Source: Harmonia axyridis (Eukaryota > Arthropoda > Insecta > Coleoptera > Coccinellidae). From it: DNA of 64,000 nucleotides. The DNA lies in assembly GCF_914767665.1 (NCBI RefSeq), contig NC_059506.1, forward strand, positions 20,313,825 to 20,377,824, written 5' to 3'. A program made the translations under genes and the position numbers. Under the pieces are notes generated by a model. The model was given only the letters and a program-made list of their open reading frames with translations. It had not been told where the DNA came from and made no database searches. Below, piece after piece: positions 47,035 through 59,000 of the stretch (positions within the stretch are counted from its first letter, which is position 1; each line of letters opens with the position of its first letter).

Positions 47035-47626
47035 TCCCTTTTCGTGCGTTACTTTTAGCAGAAAACGCTTCTCCATGCTCCTGGCTACCGCCATCTGCGT
47101 GCATATCGAGCAATTTCGATTTAATGGCATCTGTTGTTATTTTAATACCAGAGTGTTCAACAGCCATAATCATCGGTGAATATTTCGGGGGTAAGCCTGC
47201 CAAGAGTAATGATCCGACCCATTCATCATCAATGTTGAAGCCCGTTCTTTTCAACTTTTGCGATGTTTCGACGACTTGAGTTATGTAACTCTCCATAGAA
47301 TCATGGTTCTCCAATCTGGCTGATATTAAAGTCCTTAAAAGCCCGATCTTTCTGGTAGAACCGCTATCGTCGTACAGATTTTTAAGTTTCGTCCATACTT
47401 CTTTAGGAGTTTTTGTATCTCTCACGTGGGTGTAAAGCGATGGTTCCATTTTCAATATTAATTTTGCCTTTGCTTTGGCTAATAAAACGGAGTCCAATTC
47501 ACTGCCATCAACGCACTTATCCAGCCCTTCGAGTACTAGCACGTTTTCAATGGCGAATACCCATTCCTGGTAATTTTCGCGTCCGTTTAGCTTTGGCACA
47601 CTGGCGAAATAATTAACTGCTGCCAT
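47035..47626 (-). pseudogene. Ty1/copia gag, 3'-truncated at the array edge
   Basis: The minus-strand frame starts at ATG 47626 (MAAVNYFASVPKLNGRENYQ) and encodes about 198 gag residues of the DUF4219/UBN2 type: the PKLNGxNYxxW motif, an EVWTKLKNLY segment and a SLLLAGLPPKYSPM segment, all typical of copia gag. It is cut at codon ~198 (ARKGKS) by the array; a few array codons follow before a stop at 46961. The zinc knuckle, protease, integrase and RT that should follow are absent from the window. Confidence 0.9.
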
Positions 47627-47748
47627 CTTGAATTATTGTTCGTCTGTTTCACAACACTATTTCACAATATATATAAATGTACTTACGTAGTGGAACGTTC
47701 CCGACCGATAAACTATTATAAAAAGTCTAGATTGCACGCGATGAGAAC

Positions 47749-47766
47749 GCACGTGGGCACATAACC
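47749..47766 (-). other. Primer-binding site of the half-tRNA-iMet type
   Basis: Directly after the LTR the minus strand reads GGTTATGTGCCCACGTGC. It resembles the primer site of Drosophila copia, which pairs with an internal (anticodon-arm) fragment of initiator tRNA-Met rather than the tRNA 3' end. Confidence 0.7.
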
Positions 47767-48018
47767 TGTTATAAATTAAACGCACTGTTTAATAATTAAA
47801 AGTCTTTAATAAAATATAGGAAATAACTGTGTAGTAAACACACTGACAAATATACAATAATACTCTTCAACAACGGCCAACCAGAAAAAGGGGGCGAGCA
47901 TGGCTTGCACATGGCCTATCTCACAATTACACAGAATAAATATACGACTGCGCATACCGCGCATAGAAATACTACAAGACAACTTATATTACTTATGTAC
48001 TGGGTAAATATTTCAACA
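47767..48018 (-). repeat. Copia 5' LTR
   Basis: 252 bp on the minus strand, starting TGTTGAAATATTTACCC at 48018 and ending TTTATAACA at 47767. The termini TG...CA fit copia LTRs. Confidence 0.8.
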
Positions 48019-48165
48019 CCAGATGGTCCCAAAGAAATATAATATGATATACCTCTATGGATGCCATAGTCGTCACCGACTGTAGGTAGGAAGGTTGTCA
48101 AACTTACATATATTATTACTATTGAAATTCTTCATATATGTACCTACTCCAACATTATTTTGCAG

Positions 48166-48542
48166 GTACTGAGAAGGAGCTTGTTTCATCTCAGAGTATT
48201 AAAGAGATGCCATATGTTTCAAATAATTTAGAAGAAAAGAAATGTAAGCAACCAATTATAATTAAATATTATTTTTTGATGATAATAATAACTGTTCATT
48301 ATTGGCCATCGACCAAAGTCGTTCAGCCTAGTTTTTAATAATATTCAGTCATTTTAATTTCTGTTTATATGTTATGTACTGTAGAATTGGAATAATCTGG
48401 TATGAATAATTTATTTCCAGTTCTAGGAGCATCAGAAGCAAAGACAGAAGAAACTAAGTTTTCTGAAACAAATGAAAGAATATTAATTGGAAGGAACAGA
48501 CGAGAGCATATGTGGATACAGACCCAATCAAAATTGCAGTGA
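48166..48542 (+). pseudogene. Candidate two-exon fragment of unknown gene
   Basis: TTTTGCAG precedes a possible exon 48166-48243 (TEKELVSSQSIKEMPYVS...), ending at AAAT before GTAAGC. A second exon opens after TTATTTCCAG at 48421 in matching phase and reads FLGASEAKTEETKFSETNER to a TGA at 48540. One base out of frame, the sequence stays open past the stop (AVIEIFNSKKKGSKKVQKYF...) to a stop near 48665, suggesting a frameshifted continuation. I recognise no family. It could be a decayed host gene or element; no start codon or promoter is identified. Confidence 0.3.
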
Positions 48543-48669
48543 TTGAAATTTTCAATTCTAAGAAAAAAGGATCGAAAAAGGTACAAAAATACTTTGATAA
48601 GCAAAACAAGATTGCAAAAACAAATACTATAAGGAATAGGTTTCAGGAGTGTATCACATTTATATGAAT

Positions 48670-49040
48670 TAAATTTGTGAAGGCTTTCGGTTAAAGAGAA
48701 TGTCAGTCGTCATCACATCTGATAAAAACCAAGTTTTTAAGAAAAAACTATTCGTACATCTGGAGATTCAAAATATTGTAATGAATTGATATTTTTGTAT
48801 TTTTTACATGGTTGTAATTCTATCTTTTGTATTTGAATAACTTGGCAGAATACAAGCTTGCTTGGGCTGAATATTGTGCATTTTATTTTGTTATTTCTTA
48901 CAATACATGTAGGTAACTTTTAAACATGATGAATTAATCGAAATATCATAATACTTTGTATTGTTCATATTATTATAAACTACTATTGAATATATTTCCA
49001 TTTTACTGACTCAAATAACCCTTCACACATAGTTTGAGTC
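48670..49040. other. AT-rich intergenic stretch, nothing recognised
   Basis: No open frame above chance, tRNA-like fold or inverted repeat was seen. Confidence 0.5.
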
Positions 49041-49111
49041 AGAGTCAGTTTGAAAATTGAGTGTTTGATATCGCTGTGCGATATCACACACTCAACTTTC
49101 AAACTGGCTCT
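49041..49111. repeat. Near-perfect 34-bp-arm hairpin
   Basis: AGAGTCAGTTTGAAAATTGA (49041) pairs with the complement ending at 49111; three mismatches in 34 pairs and a 3-nt spacer (TGT) between GATATCGC and GCGATATC. The very short loop is more like a small palindrome or decayed foldback than a miRNA precursor. Confidence 0.6.
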
Positions 49112-51235
49112 AATTCTCATTTACAAAAGCAAGCATTCTGAATCGAATCCCATTTGAAATTCTCGCGAAACCTTTTAGTACCAGCGTTAAGACGCATGAG
49201 ACCGCTGATGTTTGTTGAACGTACAATGATGACAACTTCGGTCATCCGCCATTAAATTTCGGCGGGAAATGATAGATTCAAACGTTAACCGGTGTTTCGA
49301 AATTCTGATGTTCGACTGCGCATGTGCGAAGGTTGGTCGACCGCTAGTTTCTTTTGATAACATCTTCACATTTTGGGGGGGGTTTGAACCCCCTAAACCA
49401 GTCACAATCACTAACAAGTTAAACAAGAATGCTTGAAAGCATGTGAAACAGCCCTGCACTCGAATATAAATAGTGAAATCAGAGATCTCTGGTGAAAGTT
49501 CGACATTTAATGGCGGACAGAGCTCCAACCAATCAAAACGCTAACGAGCCGTGTCGTCACTGTAGTATATACAGTCACTCTAGTTCAACCAGTTCTTAGC
49601 AGGCGCGTTGGGCATCTGGAGAACTAATTTATCTATGGTTCCAACTAGCCGTGTTGGGGTCGGAAGTGGTATCTCTCGGGGTACCTGTACAGGCAGGCGC
49701 ATTAAGAATGGGGATACAAAGGAATGTTTGGACACGTAATTGGAGAAGGAAGTCAGTTTTTGGATTCTAGGTAGGCTTAATGGCACTTTCAAAGGGAACA
49801 ATACAAAATCGAAAATATCTGTAATATTGAAAGAATAATGAGGTTGCAATATTGATTCTAAATGTTGAGAATAATGTTGTCTTGACGCTATTGGCAGAAA
49901 TTGTGGCAAGAATTTGTATAGTATATGGAATCAAATTAAATATGTTTCTATAATTTTAAATGAATATACAATAAAATAAACCAACTATATACAAATAATT
50001 ACATATATACACTTGAAAACTCGATAAATTAGTCCGGCTTTTTTCAACAAAATATTTGAGTGTATTATGATTGTTTTTTATCTTTTTCTTTGCGAACAAA
50101 AATATCTGAGTGAATTATAATTGTTTTTTCAACTTTTGTTTTTTTATTTTCCTATTCCCTATATTTTTCTTTTTCTATCGCTTTTCCGAATCGCTCGTAA
50201 TATTCTTTGAGTAAAAACTTATATACATCGTCGTTATCTGTTGCAGAAACAACAACAGGAGCTTTTTTATCTTAGCGAACGTTTGCGGTCTTTACTTCAT
50301 TCTTTATCTAGAGTTAGCTTTCATGTTGGCATCCTTGTTGGTGTTGGCAGGCTCACGTATCTGGTTATCCAAGCCTGCGAAAAACCCTCTACTAAGTTCA
50401 CTTGGTTGATAAACTTCAAGGATAAATTTTTGAGTTGAAAAGTGTTATATTCGTGTTACGTCCGATAGCTCATTGAATTTTAAGAGAAAAATTGACTGTT
50501 TCTGCGAGAGTGTGAAATTTGAGCGACATCGACAGCGAAATATTTTATAATGTTGCAAAATAATGATATAAAAATGCGGTCAACAATGGTGACTTACCAA
50601 ATGGGGCATAAGGCTGAAGAATAAATAGTCTCTGGTACAAATCCCAGCTCTTCACAGGACCCTTGGTGCGGGTTATCAGCTCCAACTTTCTGGTTTCAAA
50701 AGCAATGTAGAAAAAACACTCGAAAAAACACTAACAAAATGCTAAAGCGAAAAGACAAAAGTGATGAATAGTGGGGGTGATTCGAAAGCGTAAAAATTCA
50801 AGAAAATAAAGGGGAAATTCAATAAAATATTAAGAAAAGTATAGCATAATTTAAGCGTTCTAAGTACAAATCCATTGTCAAATCTGTCTTCAATACATAT
50901 GTATCTTGCGTTATTGACCGAGCCATCAGTGTTGACATTGTTTACGCGCAAGACTATGATATTTTGCGATCGCTCGAATTCCATAATTCTCTCTTGCACA
51001 AACATTATTCGAGAGCGAAAACTGGCAAATGAATGAGAAAGAAGAAAGAATCAAAATTGGTAAATAACATTGGTTGTGTAAAATTGCGTTAGGTGTGAAA
51101 TATATATATTATAAGGAATATTGAAACGGTAAATGAATATTATTATTATTATTATAATTATAAGTGCCTATCAAATTTCAGCAGACAAACGGAAAAAATT
51201 TAACAACCGGTCTCTTTGAGAAACAATATCAGATT
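49112..51235. other. Gene-poor stretch with repeat remnants
   Basis: Holds a G run followed by TTTGAACCCCCTAAACC near 49373 and an inverted pair, CCGCCATTAAATTTC (about 49247) and GACATTTAATGGCGG (about 49501), whose arms are about 250 bp apart. It also has T-rich sequence at 50040-50160, one copy of the GTTACGTCCGATAGCTCA repeat (50456) and an ATT microsatellite near 51140. Frames of 60-113 codons show no recognisable domain. Confidence 0.4.
50456..50502 (+). repeat. Dispersed ~47-bp repeat, copy A
   Basis: GTTACGTCCGATAGCTCA followed by TGAATTTTAAGAGA matches 53784-53831 with few mismatches, in the same orientation 3.3 kb apart. The leading TG could be an LTR start, but no matching ends were found. 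Confidence 0.6.
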
Positions 51236-51238
51236 TTA

Positions 51239-51355
51239 TATAACAGTGATGATGCGGGAATTTGCATTGGAAACAGACAATACTCGTCCAAGTGTCCATT
51301 GGCAAGGAGATAGCCTCTCGTCTTTGATGAGAACTAAATCTTCAATTTTAGTTGT
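51239..51355 (-). pseudogene. BEL/Pao pol C-terminal (DUF5641-like) fragment
   Basis: The minus strand reads TTKIEDLVLIKDERLSPCQW then TLGRVLSV, matching the DLVLIKDxxLPPxxWxLGRV signature near the C-terminus of BEL/Pao polyproteins (DUF5641). No other pol domain is nearby. An isolated fossil fragment; family call from a single short motif. Confidence 0.5.
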
Positions 51356-51474
51356 ATTATGGTCCGGCACCGTTAGAACACGACGATGTCGACCTATAAC
51401 GATGGAGTAAAGACCTTCGAAATCTACTCCACAACCGCTGAAAGTGTCAAAATCAAATGTCCACGGGTTTGTAC

Positions 51475-52676
51475 TAGGGCTGGGAATCATGAATGAATTA
51501 TTTGAATATTCGAATAATCATTGAATAATTATTCGAATAATTGCATTTTGCATTATTCGAATAATCAGGAATATTCACTGAATAGTTGAATATTCATGAC
51601 TACTTTTGTATTCATGAATAATCAGTGAATAGTCGAGTATTCACTGAATAGTTGAATAATCAATGACTACTTTTCTATTCATGAATAATCAGTGAATAGT
51701 TGAGTATTCACTGATTATTCAGTGGATAGTTTTCTATTCAGTGAGTAATTGGATATTTATGAAGTTACGAATGAAAGTTTGAATGATCACTTGACTCACT
51801 ATTCAGGAATGATTAAAACAAGGTTTTGTGATTCACTACGGACAAATCGTTTTATTAATATTAAAATTACTGGAAATTACATAATATTGAAATTGATAGG
51901 TACAATTGAATTAAAATTATGAATAAACTCCTGTCAGTGTTCGGAATCCAAACAAACAAATTGTCATTCAAATTAGTACGTTGTCGTTGAAGAAATTGGA
52001 TAATTTTGATAAATAAAATTATTTGAGGAACGATTTTACTATTAATTGATAGACAGAAGAAACGAGATTAATGCCGTAAGTTCGAACTTGAGGTTCAACT
52101 AATAAACACGGCTTTTTACAAAATCTGGGGAATGATACAGGATTCAAAGTTACTGGTATTAACCTCGTTCCTTCGGTCTATCAATTAATACTGAATTCGT
52201 TCCTCAAATACTCTTATTTATGAAAATAAGCCAATTCCTCCAACGAGACCGTACTAATTTGAATGACAATTTATTTGTTTGGATTCCGAACACTGACAGG
52301 AGAACCAAAAATGGCGGTATGTGACGTCACACTAATAAAGCGTATATGGCGAGAGGCAAAACACCAAAACGATTATACCACGTAGCAAAGGGTATATTCA
52401 CTCATCAAAACGCTCGGATTTTATTGGTTCATTAAAACATGAGTTCAATCACTGAATATTGACTGAATATTCATTGAATAATCATTGAAAAATCACTGAA
52501 TAAGCATTGAATAATCACTGAATAATCATTGAATAATCAACGAATAGTTGAATATTCATGACTACCTACTCATGAATAATCAAGCATGAATAGTTGTTTG
52601 AATGAATTATTCGAATAATCGAATAAATTTATGTATGAATATTCGAATACAAAAAGGCGAAAAAGTCCCAGCCCTA
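51475..52676. mobile_element. Non-autonomous hAT-type element with perfect 8-bp target duplication
   Basis: Ends TAGGGCTGGGA and TCCCAGCCCTA are perfect inverted repeats flanked by direct GTTTGTAC at 51467-51474 and 52677-52684. An 8-bp duplication and TAGGGxTGGGA-like ends are hAT hallmarks. Subterminal regions on both sides are crowded with GAATATTC / GAATAATCA-type repeats (51484-51770, 52440-52640). No transposase is present. A 375-bp foldback is nested inside. Confidence 0.85.
51928..52302. mobile_element. Foldback nested in the hAT-type element
   Basis: CTCCTGTCAGTGTTCGGAAT at 51928 is the inverse of the sequence ending 52302. The arms are about 140 bp with scattered mismatches around a spacer of about 90 bp. 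No open frame. Confidence 0.8.
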
Positions 52677-52964
52677 GTTTGTACCCATGAGAGGTTGATA
52701 TGGCTTGATTCGAATTGCAAAACATTTTAAACATATACTCAAACCCGAAAATAAGGCCTTTATACCTACTATTAATTATCCAAAATCTTTGAACAAACCG
52801 AAATCCAAGAAAGCGAAGTCCTGCATGTAAATATTTTTCGAGGACAAGAGTCAAACAACGTCACCATCATTTTTTTTAAATGGAACTCCCTTATTTTGTC
52901 TCAATTTTCCGATTACTCTAGCTGAGCTGATTCCATAAATGTATCACATGTTGATTCCAATTGG

Positions 52965-53372
52965 TACAGGGTGACAAAAATACAATAGTTCTGTGTGTGC
53001 TCATGAAAGTAACCGTAACGCGTATCATTCTTTATTAGTTAAATTAACAATATTATCAAAAATGCTTATTGTCTAGCGGCAATTGGTTTGAATGTAACAC
53101 CCTGTAGTTTGTTATATTTTGAGATTAATAAAAATGAGCTGTTTCCAAACATAATTGGCACTTGTGGTCTAGCAGACAGAATATGAAAGAAATGATTTCT
53201 TATCAATGTAAAAACATGTAATGAATATAACAGACTACAAGGTGTTACATTCAAACCAGTTGCCGCCAGACAATTAGTATTTTTGATTATATTGTTAATT
53301 ATAACTAATAAAGAATGTTACGCGTTACTTTATGAGCACACATAAAACTATTGTATTTTTGTCCACCCTGTA
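52965..53372. mobile_element. TACAGGGTG-ended inverted-repeat element (408 bp)
   Basis: Ends TACAGGGTGACAAAAATACAA and its inverse ending CACCCTGTA at 53372; arms about 150 bp. The inner boundary also carries an ACACCCTGTAG motif, so the element looks like two nested inverted repeats. The ~100-bp centre has no coding sequence. Confidence 0.8.
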
Positions 53373-53845
53373 CCAAACCAGTTCTGAGATCAGATAGAAT
53401 CAGTTGTTGCTTTATTTGCCAAATCTAATAGTGAAGCTAATTCACCTATACAAAAATTTCTCGCAAACTTCTTTTTTTTCAGTTCAAAGTCCGTCACTTT
53501 TATATTGAAAATTAAATCACTAGAAAATTAATTCAAGTTTAAGTGTAGAAGAAATCAATAATTATCTAATGTGTGTGCATAAACGATTTCAAGAAAGAAT
53601 GTATTCAGGAAAATGAAAAGATAGTTACATACGATGTGGCCTCTCACCAGATGCTACGTAACTATAAATACTATGAAATCTAGGCGCAAAAAAATGTTTA
53701 TGAGCGATAATTGGAGATTGAAAACCAAATTAATGAATCAAAATAATACTGCAAATTCAATATCTGGCTACGAAAAAGGACCAATGTTACGTCCGATAGC
53801 TCAGTGAATTTTAAGAGAGAAATGGACTGTATTTGAGATTCCTTA
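53373..53845. other. Intergenic; contains second copy of the 47-bp repeat
   Basis: AT-rich; GTTACGTCCGATAGCTCA recurs at 53784. No gene is seen. Confidence 0.4.
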
Positions 53846-54335
53846 GTACAATCATAGTATAAGGAAAGGATAGTAAGCCAGTGTAGTGATTTTTTCGATT
53901 TTGTTGATGTTGAGCGCTATCTAGTTGTACTCACGTTTTACTCGAATTTTGCTGTCAAAAATTGGTCCGTAAAGTGGAGCCCTCTGAAAAAATCAGTGTT
54001 ATTTTGAAGAACTAAAATATTTGAAATAGAGTGATCAGAAGATATCTATATTGTGATATTTTTTCTGCTCTGTAGTAAGCATTTACGCCAGTGGCGTGTA
54101 TTTGTGATAACTTAATAATAACATAAAAATTGTTGGCAATGTCATGCGACCCCTTTTCAACCACGCCACTGAATGAATTATCGTATTATTTCTGCGCCAT
54201 CTATAGCTCATGATTCAGCGCTATCTATTATCGAGTTACTTCTCCAAATCCAACTACAGTAGCGACCCCTGGTGACTATTTCCTTGCCGTCAAACGGCGG
54301 TTGGCTTACTATCCTATCCATATACTATGGTACAA
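53846..54335. mobile_element. MITE of ~490 bp with ~34-bp terminal inverted repeats
   Basis: Left end AGTACAATCATAGTATA followed by GGATAGTAAGCCA matches the inverse of TTGGCTTACTATCC through TATACTATGGTAC at 54301-54335, with a small indel. No transposase. Confidence 0.7.
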
Positions 54336-56019
54336 TCTTTTCCTGTTACGCAAATATCGTCTATAAATACTACTACCACAGGAAAATGGTCTCTCAGTAA
54401 CTAGTCAAATTTAAAAAAATTTCGATTTCAGGATTAGAAGATAAATTTGTTACATAGCTTGTCAGAGGAAATTGAAATTTAACCTGAAATTAATTTTAAA
54501 TGAAAGTGGTAAGAATAAGGCCAAAGAAATTTCCATTAAAAAAACATTATGAAAAATAAAGTAAAAATGACATTAGTCAAATATAATAATGGATCCAATA
54601 GGTTAATAAAATGAAGTCATTGTTTCGAAAGAATTATTATTATCAGTTATTTTTATTGAAGTTCTTTGTTTTTCTGCAAATTAATCCAACTATTGAAAAT
54701 GTTTCACATATATAAATTTTCATCTTTGTTAATAGAAATATAGGATTTGACAGGTATATACTATACTAATAAGAATATTATCTTTTGAAAATAGATTAAA
54801 AAGGTATTCTTTATAGCCTATAAACAATGAATGGAAGAAATATATCACATAATGATAATTGTCAATATGTTGGAATTACGGTAAACGTACATTAACATTT
54901 ATTTATCATATAAAAACAGAGTATAATACTACTCAACAGTATGAACGAGAGCAATTTATGATCGGCATTTTGAGATTGACAAAAATATGGTGGTTCCCCT
55001 GATACTCTATTACCATGGAGAAACTATAGCTATAAAATACCAGCACCACCAGTTTTCAAATATTTAATAATATTAGGATATCATCTTTTGAACTCAAATT
55101 TCATTTTTTGTAAAACATAAATTGATGTAACTGGCTGGAAGACTCAGTTTGATAACTAATAATATAATCAATAACCATTTTGACCTCATTGGAAGAGTCC
55201 CCAGTATGCTATATGGGATGTATTGAAACCCTTTCCGATTCAATGAGATGATAGAATATACTTATCAAAAAAAATTGTAATCTGTGACAGAATATTTCTT
55301 TAAGTATATTCATTTTACCAAACAAAAATTCATGCACCAGCACAAAAAAGTCAATATGTATAGTAGCAACCAAAGTAGCGTATGAGACTTTTTAAAGGAC
55401 AAATCCTTCTAGAAAGCTCAAATATGACATTGAAAACTATGAAATATAAATGGACTCATTAATAAACTTTCTAAATCCGCTTTTATGAAATCAAAGTCAT
55501 CAAAGTCGAAGTTTTATATCTAAAACAATGTATAAATTCTGATAGATACCCAGTTCTTTTTACCAATCTGTATTTTCAAGGTGAATAATAACATCAATTG
55601 TTATTTTATCCCGGACGACAACGTGTTAATCACATTATGAGCAAATACAAAGGACCTGACTTATATAATTCATTTTTTTCGTTTTAACACTTGATATCTT
55701 AGCAAATATTTATATATTTTCGAACAAGAAAATGTTGTAGTTTGTAGAGTAAGTATTTTACACAGATATTTGTCTGCACATAAAATTTTGAGATGAAATT
55801 TTAATAGTCTCAAAGTATAAAATATATAAACCAACGTATTGAATTCAAATGTTACATTGACAAAAGGAATTGATTTTCCTTTTAAGATTCAGCTGTCTGA
55901 AATAATTGATCATTAGCAATTTGATGTTTCTATTCAAAAATAAACTTGAATTTCAAAGGTACTTATTAAGAGCTGCATTATTTTCATAAGATAATAGTCA
56001 ATACATGAACATTTTTAGT
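54336..56019. other. AT-rich intergenic region 3' of the PAQR gene
   Basis: No convincing frame, RNA gene or terminal repeat was recognised in 1.7 kb. AATAAA on the minus strand (TTTATT at 56020-56025) is a possible poly(A) signal for the PAQR gene. Confidence 0.4.
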
Positions 56020-56094
56020 ATTTATTCCAACAGGGTTGGTTACACACTTTATATTTCATCTTTATATTTTCTAAATTCAAATGAACACATCTTT

Positions 56095-59000
56095 TCATTT
56101 AATACTATCAGGTGTAATGTCCATAGCATGATTGAGAGGAAAAAGGTAATTCAAAATAGCATAATAATGTGTCATTGCCGCAAATGCGACAAACATATGC
56201 CATATGGCATGAGCAAAAGGTATGATACCATCACATTTGAAAAAGATCACTCCTGTTACGTAGAGAATGCCTCCAAGTAACAATTCTTCAACAGCAGGAA
56301 GAGTCTCCTGAAATATAAATAATTAAGGTATTGTTTCGTCATTTAAATAAAACAAAGATAATTTTATATTAGCCTAAGGAAAAAGTCAAAATTCAATGGA
56401 AAAATAGATACTTCACATCAAGTACCAAAGGCCTATGTTGAAGTTTGAGTTATGCTATCTCCCTGAAATGCCGCATATGGAATGGAAGATCTATGGATGG
56501 GATGATTAGACCAACAAATCATCTAGGTTCATTTAAAAAAGTTCTATGTTATTCTTTATATATATATATATATATATATATATGGTCTAAGAAGAAAGCG
56601 TGCCAAGTCCCACGCTTAAAACCCACCTTGTTTTCAACAAAAACAATATCAGATTGTTGATCAAAGCAAAATGTCGAAATTCTAATTATATATAGACATA
56701 ACCGAGTGATTAAAATAAAGTGTATCCTGAAACATCTATTATATGTCAAACATAATACCAATTCAAGATAATCTAAAAAAAATCTGAAATTTTACTTGTT
56801 GTAGAATGAATTTATTCCACGTTAAATATACGTCTAAAAAAGTAATACTTTTCTACGTAAACCTCGCGGACATTTTTACGTCGAATATAGGTAAGAAGTT
56901 TGATAGTTTCTGATGTTTTATAGATCATCTAAAAATCTATAAGATATGATCTATAAAATGTTTTGAAGATGTGTGTGTTGTTTGGGGGTTATGGAAACGT
57001 CGTTTTATAATACTTTCATATGGAATGAAGGTCAAGCTTGGTAAAGGAAATATCGAATTTTTACATTCTAAAACATTATCTTAACTAACTGCATGAAACA
57101 TGATAATGCATAATAACCTACCGCCATACAAATAGCCGATGCTGGTACAAATCCCATTGCTAAATATAACACAATCTCTAATGTTTTGTACTTTTCATGG
57201 AAGACTTGTTGGTAGATGATTCCTAGTAGAGCCAGAATCCAAACATACATTTTCATTCCAGAAGCCATATTTGTTTTCAAAGCATGGACTGTCAACCATG
57301 GAAAATAAGATCCTGCTATGAAAATGTAGATCACTGCTCTATCACATCGATGGAGGAAATTAACAAGAGATCTGCAATATGACATATTGATGTAGTTCCT
57401 GAATGATCGTGAATATTCAATATTCATGCTAAAAAATAATAATGATTGAATTTTCTACACAGTGGAACAAATGTATGTGATCAATAACGTCAAATCCTTA
57501 TATTGTTTCGGATAATATGAATCGACCTTCAAAGTATTCATTTTTGGTATAGGGTTTGCTTAAGTAACATCCCCTCTTTTTTTTATACGTATAATTGACT
57601 GAAATAATAAAAAATGTAGGTTCTAATTGGAATGAATGAGTTGTCCAAGTTCATGATCTTTTGATGAACACCACTTACATTTTTGGTACGAACCGCAAAC
57701 AGTCTTATAATACTACGTATTTGCAGAATCGTAAATGAAAAAGACTTTTTCGAAAAAAACTTTTTCGGCATAAATATTCAAAAAATTGTGAGACCTCGTC
57801 GCCACCATTTTTTTCATAAGAATTCTATTAACACATGAACCGTTGAGTTTATAACCAAGGTATGGCATATTTCTGAAGTTGTGATCAACAAAGCTATCTA
57901 ATAAATTTACTGGGTGTGCCATTTGAAATAAGGAAATAGTAGTCTGTTTCCAGTATAACCGGAATTTGTAGAGATTTGAAACTATTTCAGGGAGAAAGAT
58001 CATTGTCTGAAACCACAACATGCAAATTTTCAGCAAAAATTATGATAAATTTTTCATAAACGTCTAGTAGACCATCGCAGTGAATCACCCTGTGAAGTAC
58101 AATTTTTGAAATTGGACAAAGTTCGAAAAAATTTGATTTATTCACATAAACAACAAGATATCTCGTGATTGAATATGAAACATAAAATGATTGCTAAAAA
58201 GTTGTCTAGAAAGTCAGGAGCTGCAATAAACTAATTCAATCATTCAATAACAACAAAATAAAAACACCGAAACACAGTAATAACTAATAAGTATAAAAAA
58301 TAATAACGCGAACAAATGAATTCCTCATATTGGAATGCAGTCAATTTGAGTTGTTCGAAACGAAAACCATTTGCTTGTACATATTTCTCTTGTCGAATTC
58401 TTAGATTGGATATAGAAGTCTCATAGTTCTCGAGATGCTTTCAGTGAGAATCGAATTTGGGACAACATTCCTTCTCTTTATTCTTTCAGAAAATATCGTT
58501 TTATTCAATACTTTCTTTCGAACTAATTTCAAGCCAAGACTTCGTTCACATGAAAGACCATAATATTGTACTACACTGCTCAACAATTGATAGGGATCAC
58601 TTACTTCTTCTAAATTTATTTCTGAAATATTCGCTCCAAGATTATAAATATAGTCAGATATCAGACTACTTTCAGTTGATAATATGGTTCACTTGAGAAA
58701 AGAATGAAAAAATGGAAAGTTGGAGAGAAAAAAAGACTTTATTTGGAACACTCAAAATTCTGTGTTTGAATAACATAAAAATTTTATGATGAAATCACAA
58801 GAAGGCTGAAGTTTCGGTTAAGCTAGTACCTAGTTGGTCCCCCACGAGTTCGTCTCAAGCTTTCTACCCTACGAGGCATACTTTTGATCGAACGATTTAT
58901 AAAATTTTGGGGCAAATTCGTCCAAATATCCCGTAAAGCGTTAGAAAGGTCCTCCAGGTTATTGATCAGTTGTTCTAAGGTTGACAATTGTCTAGACATC

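Larger units (their letters stand above)
47627..48018 (-). mobile_element. 5' end of a Ty1/copia retrotransposon (minus strand)
   Basis: The LTR, primer site and untranslated leader precede the truncated gag. With gag the surviving piece spans 47035-48018. CCAGA (48019-48023) is the likely outer target-site copy; the other copy is lost. Confidence 0.85.

Noticed and set aside
49041..49111. microRNA precursor
   Set aside because: Loop of 3 nt is too small and there is no evidence of bulge pattern or conservation; more likely a small palindrome.
57713..58036. 107-codon minus frame in the PAQR intron
   Set aside because: No domain, overlaps AT-rich intronic DNA between well-defined exons.
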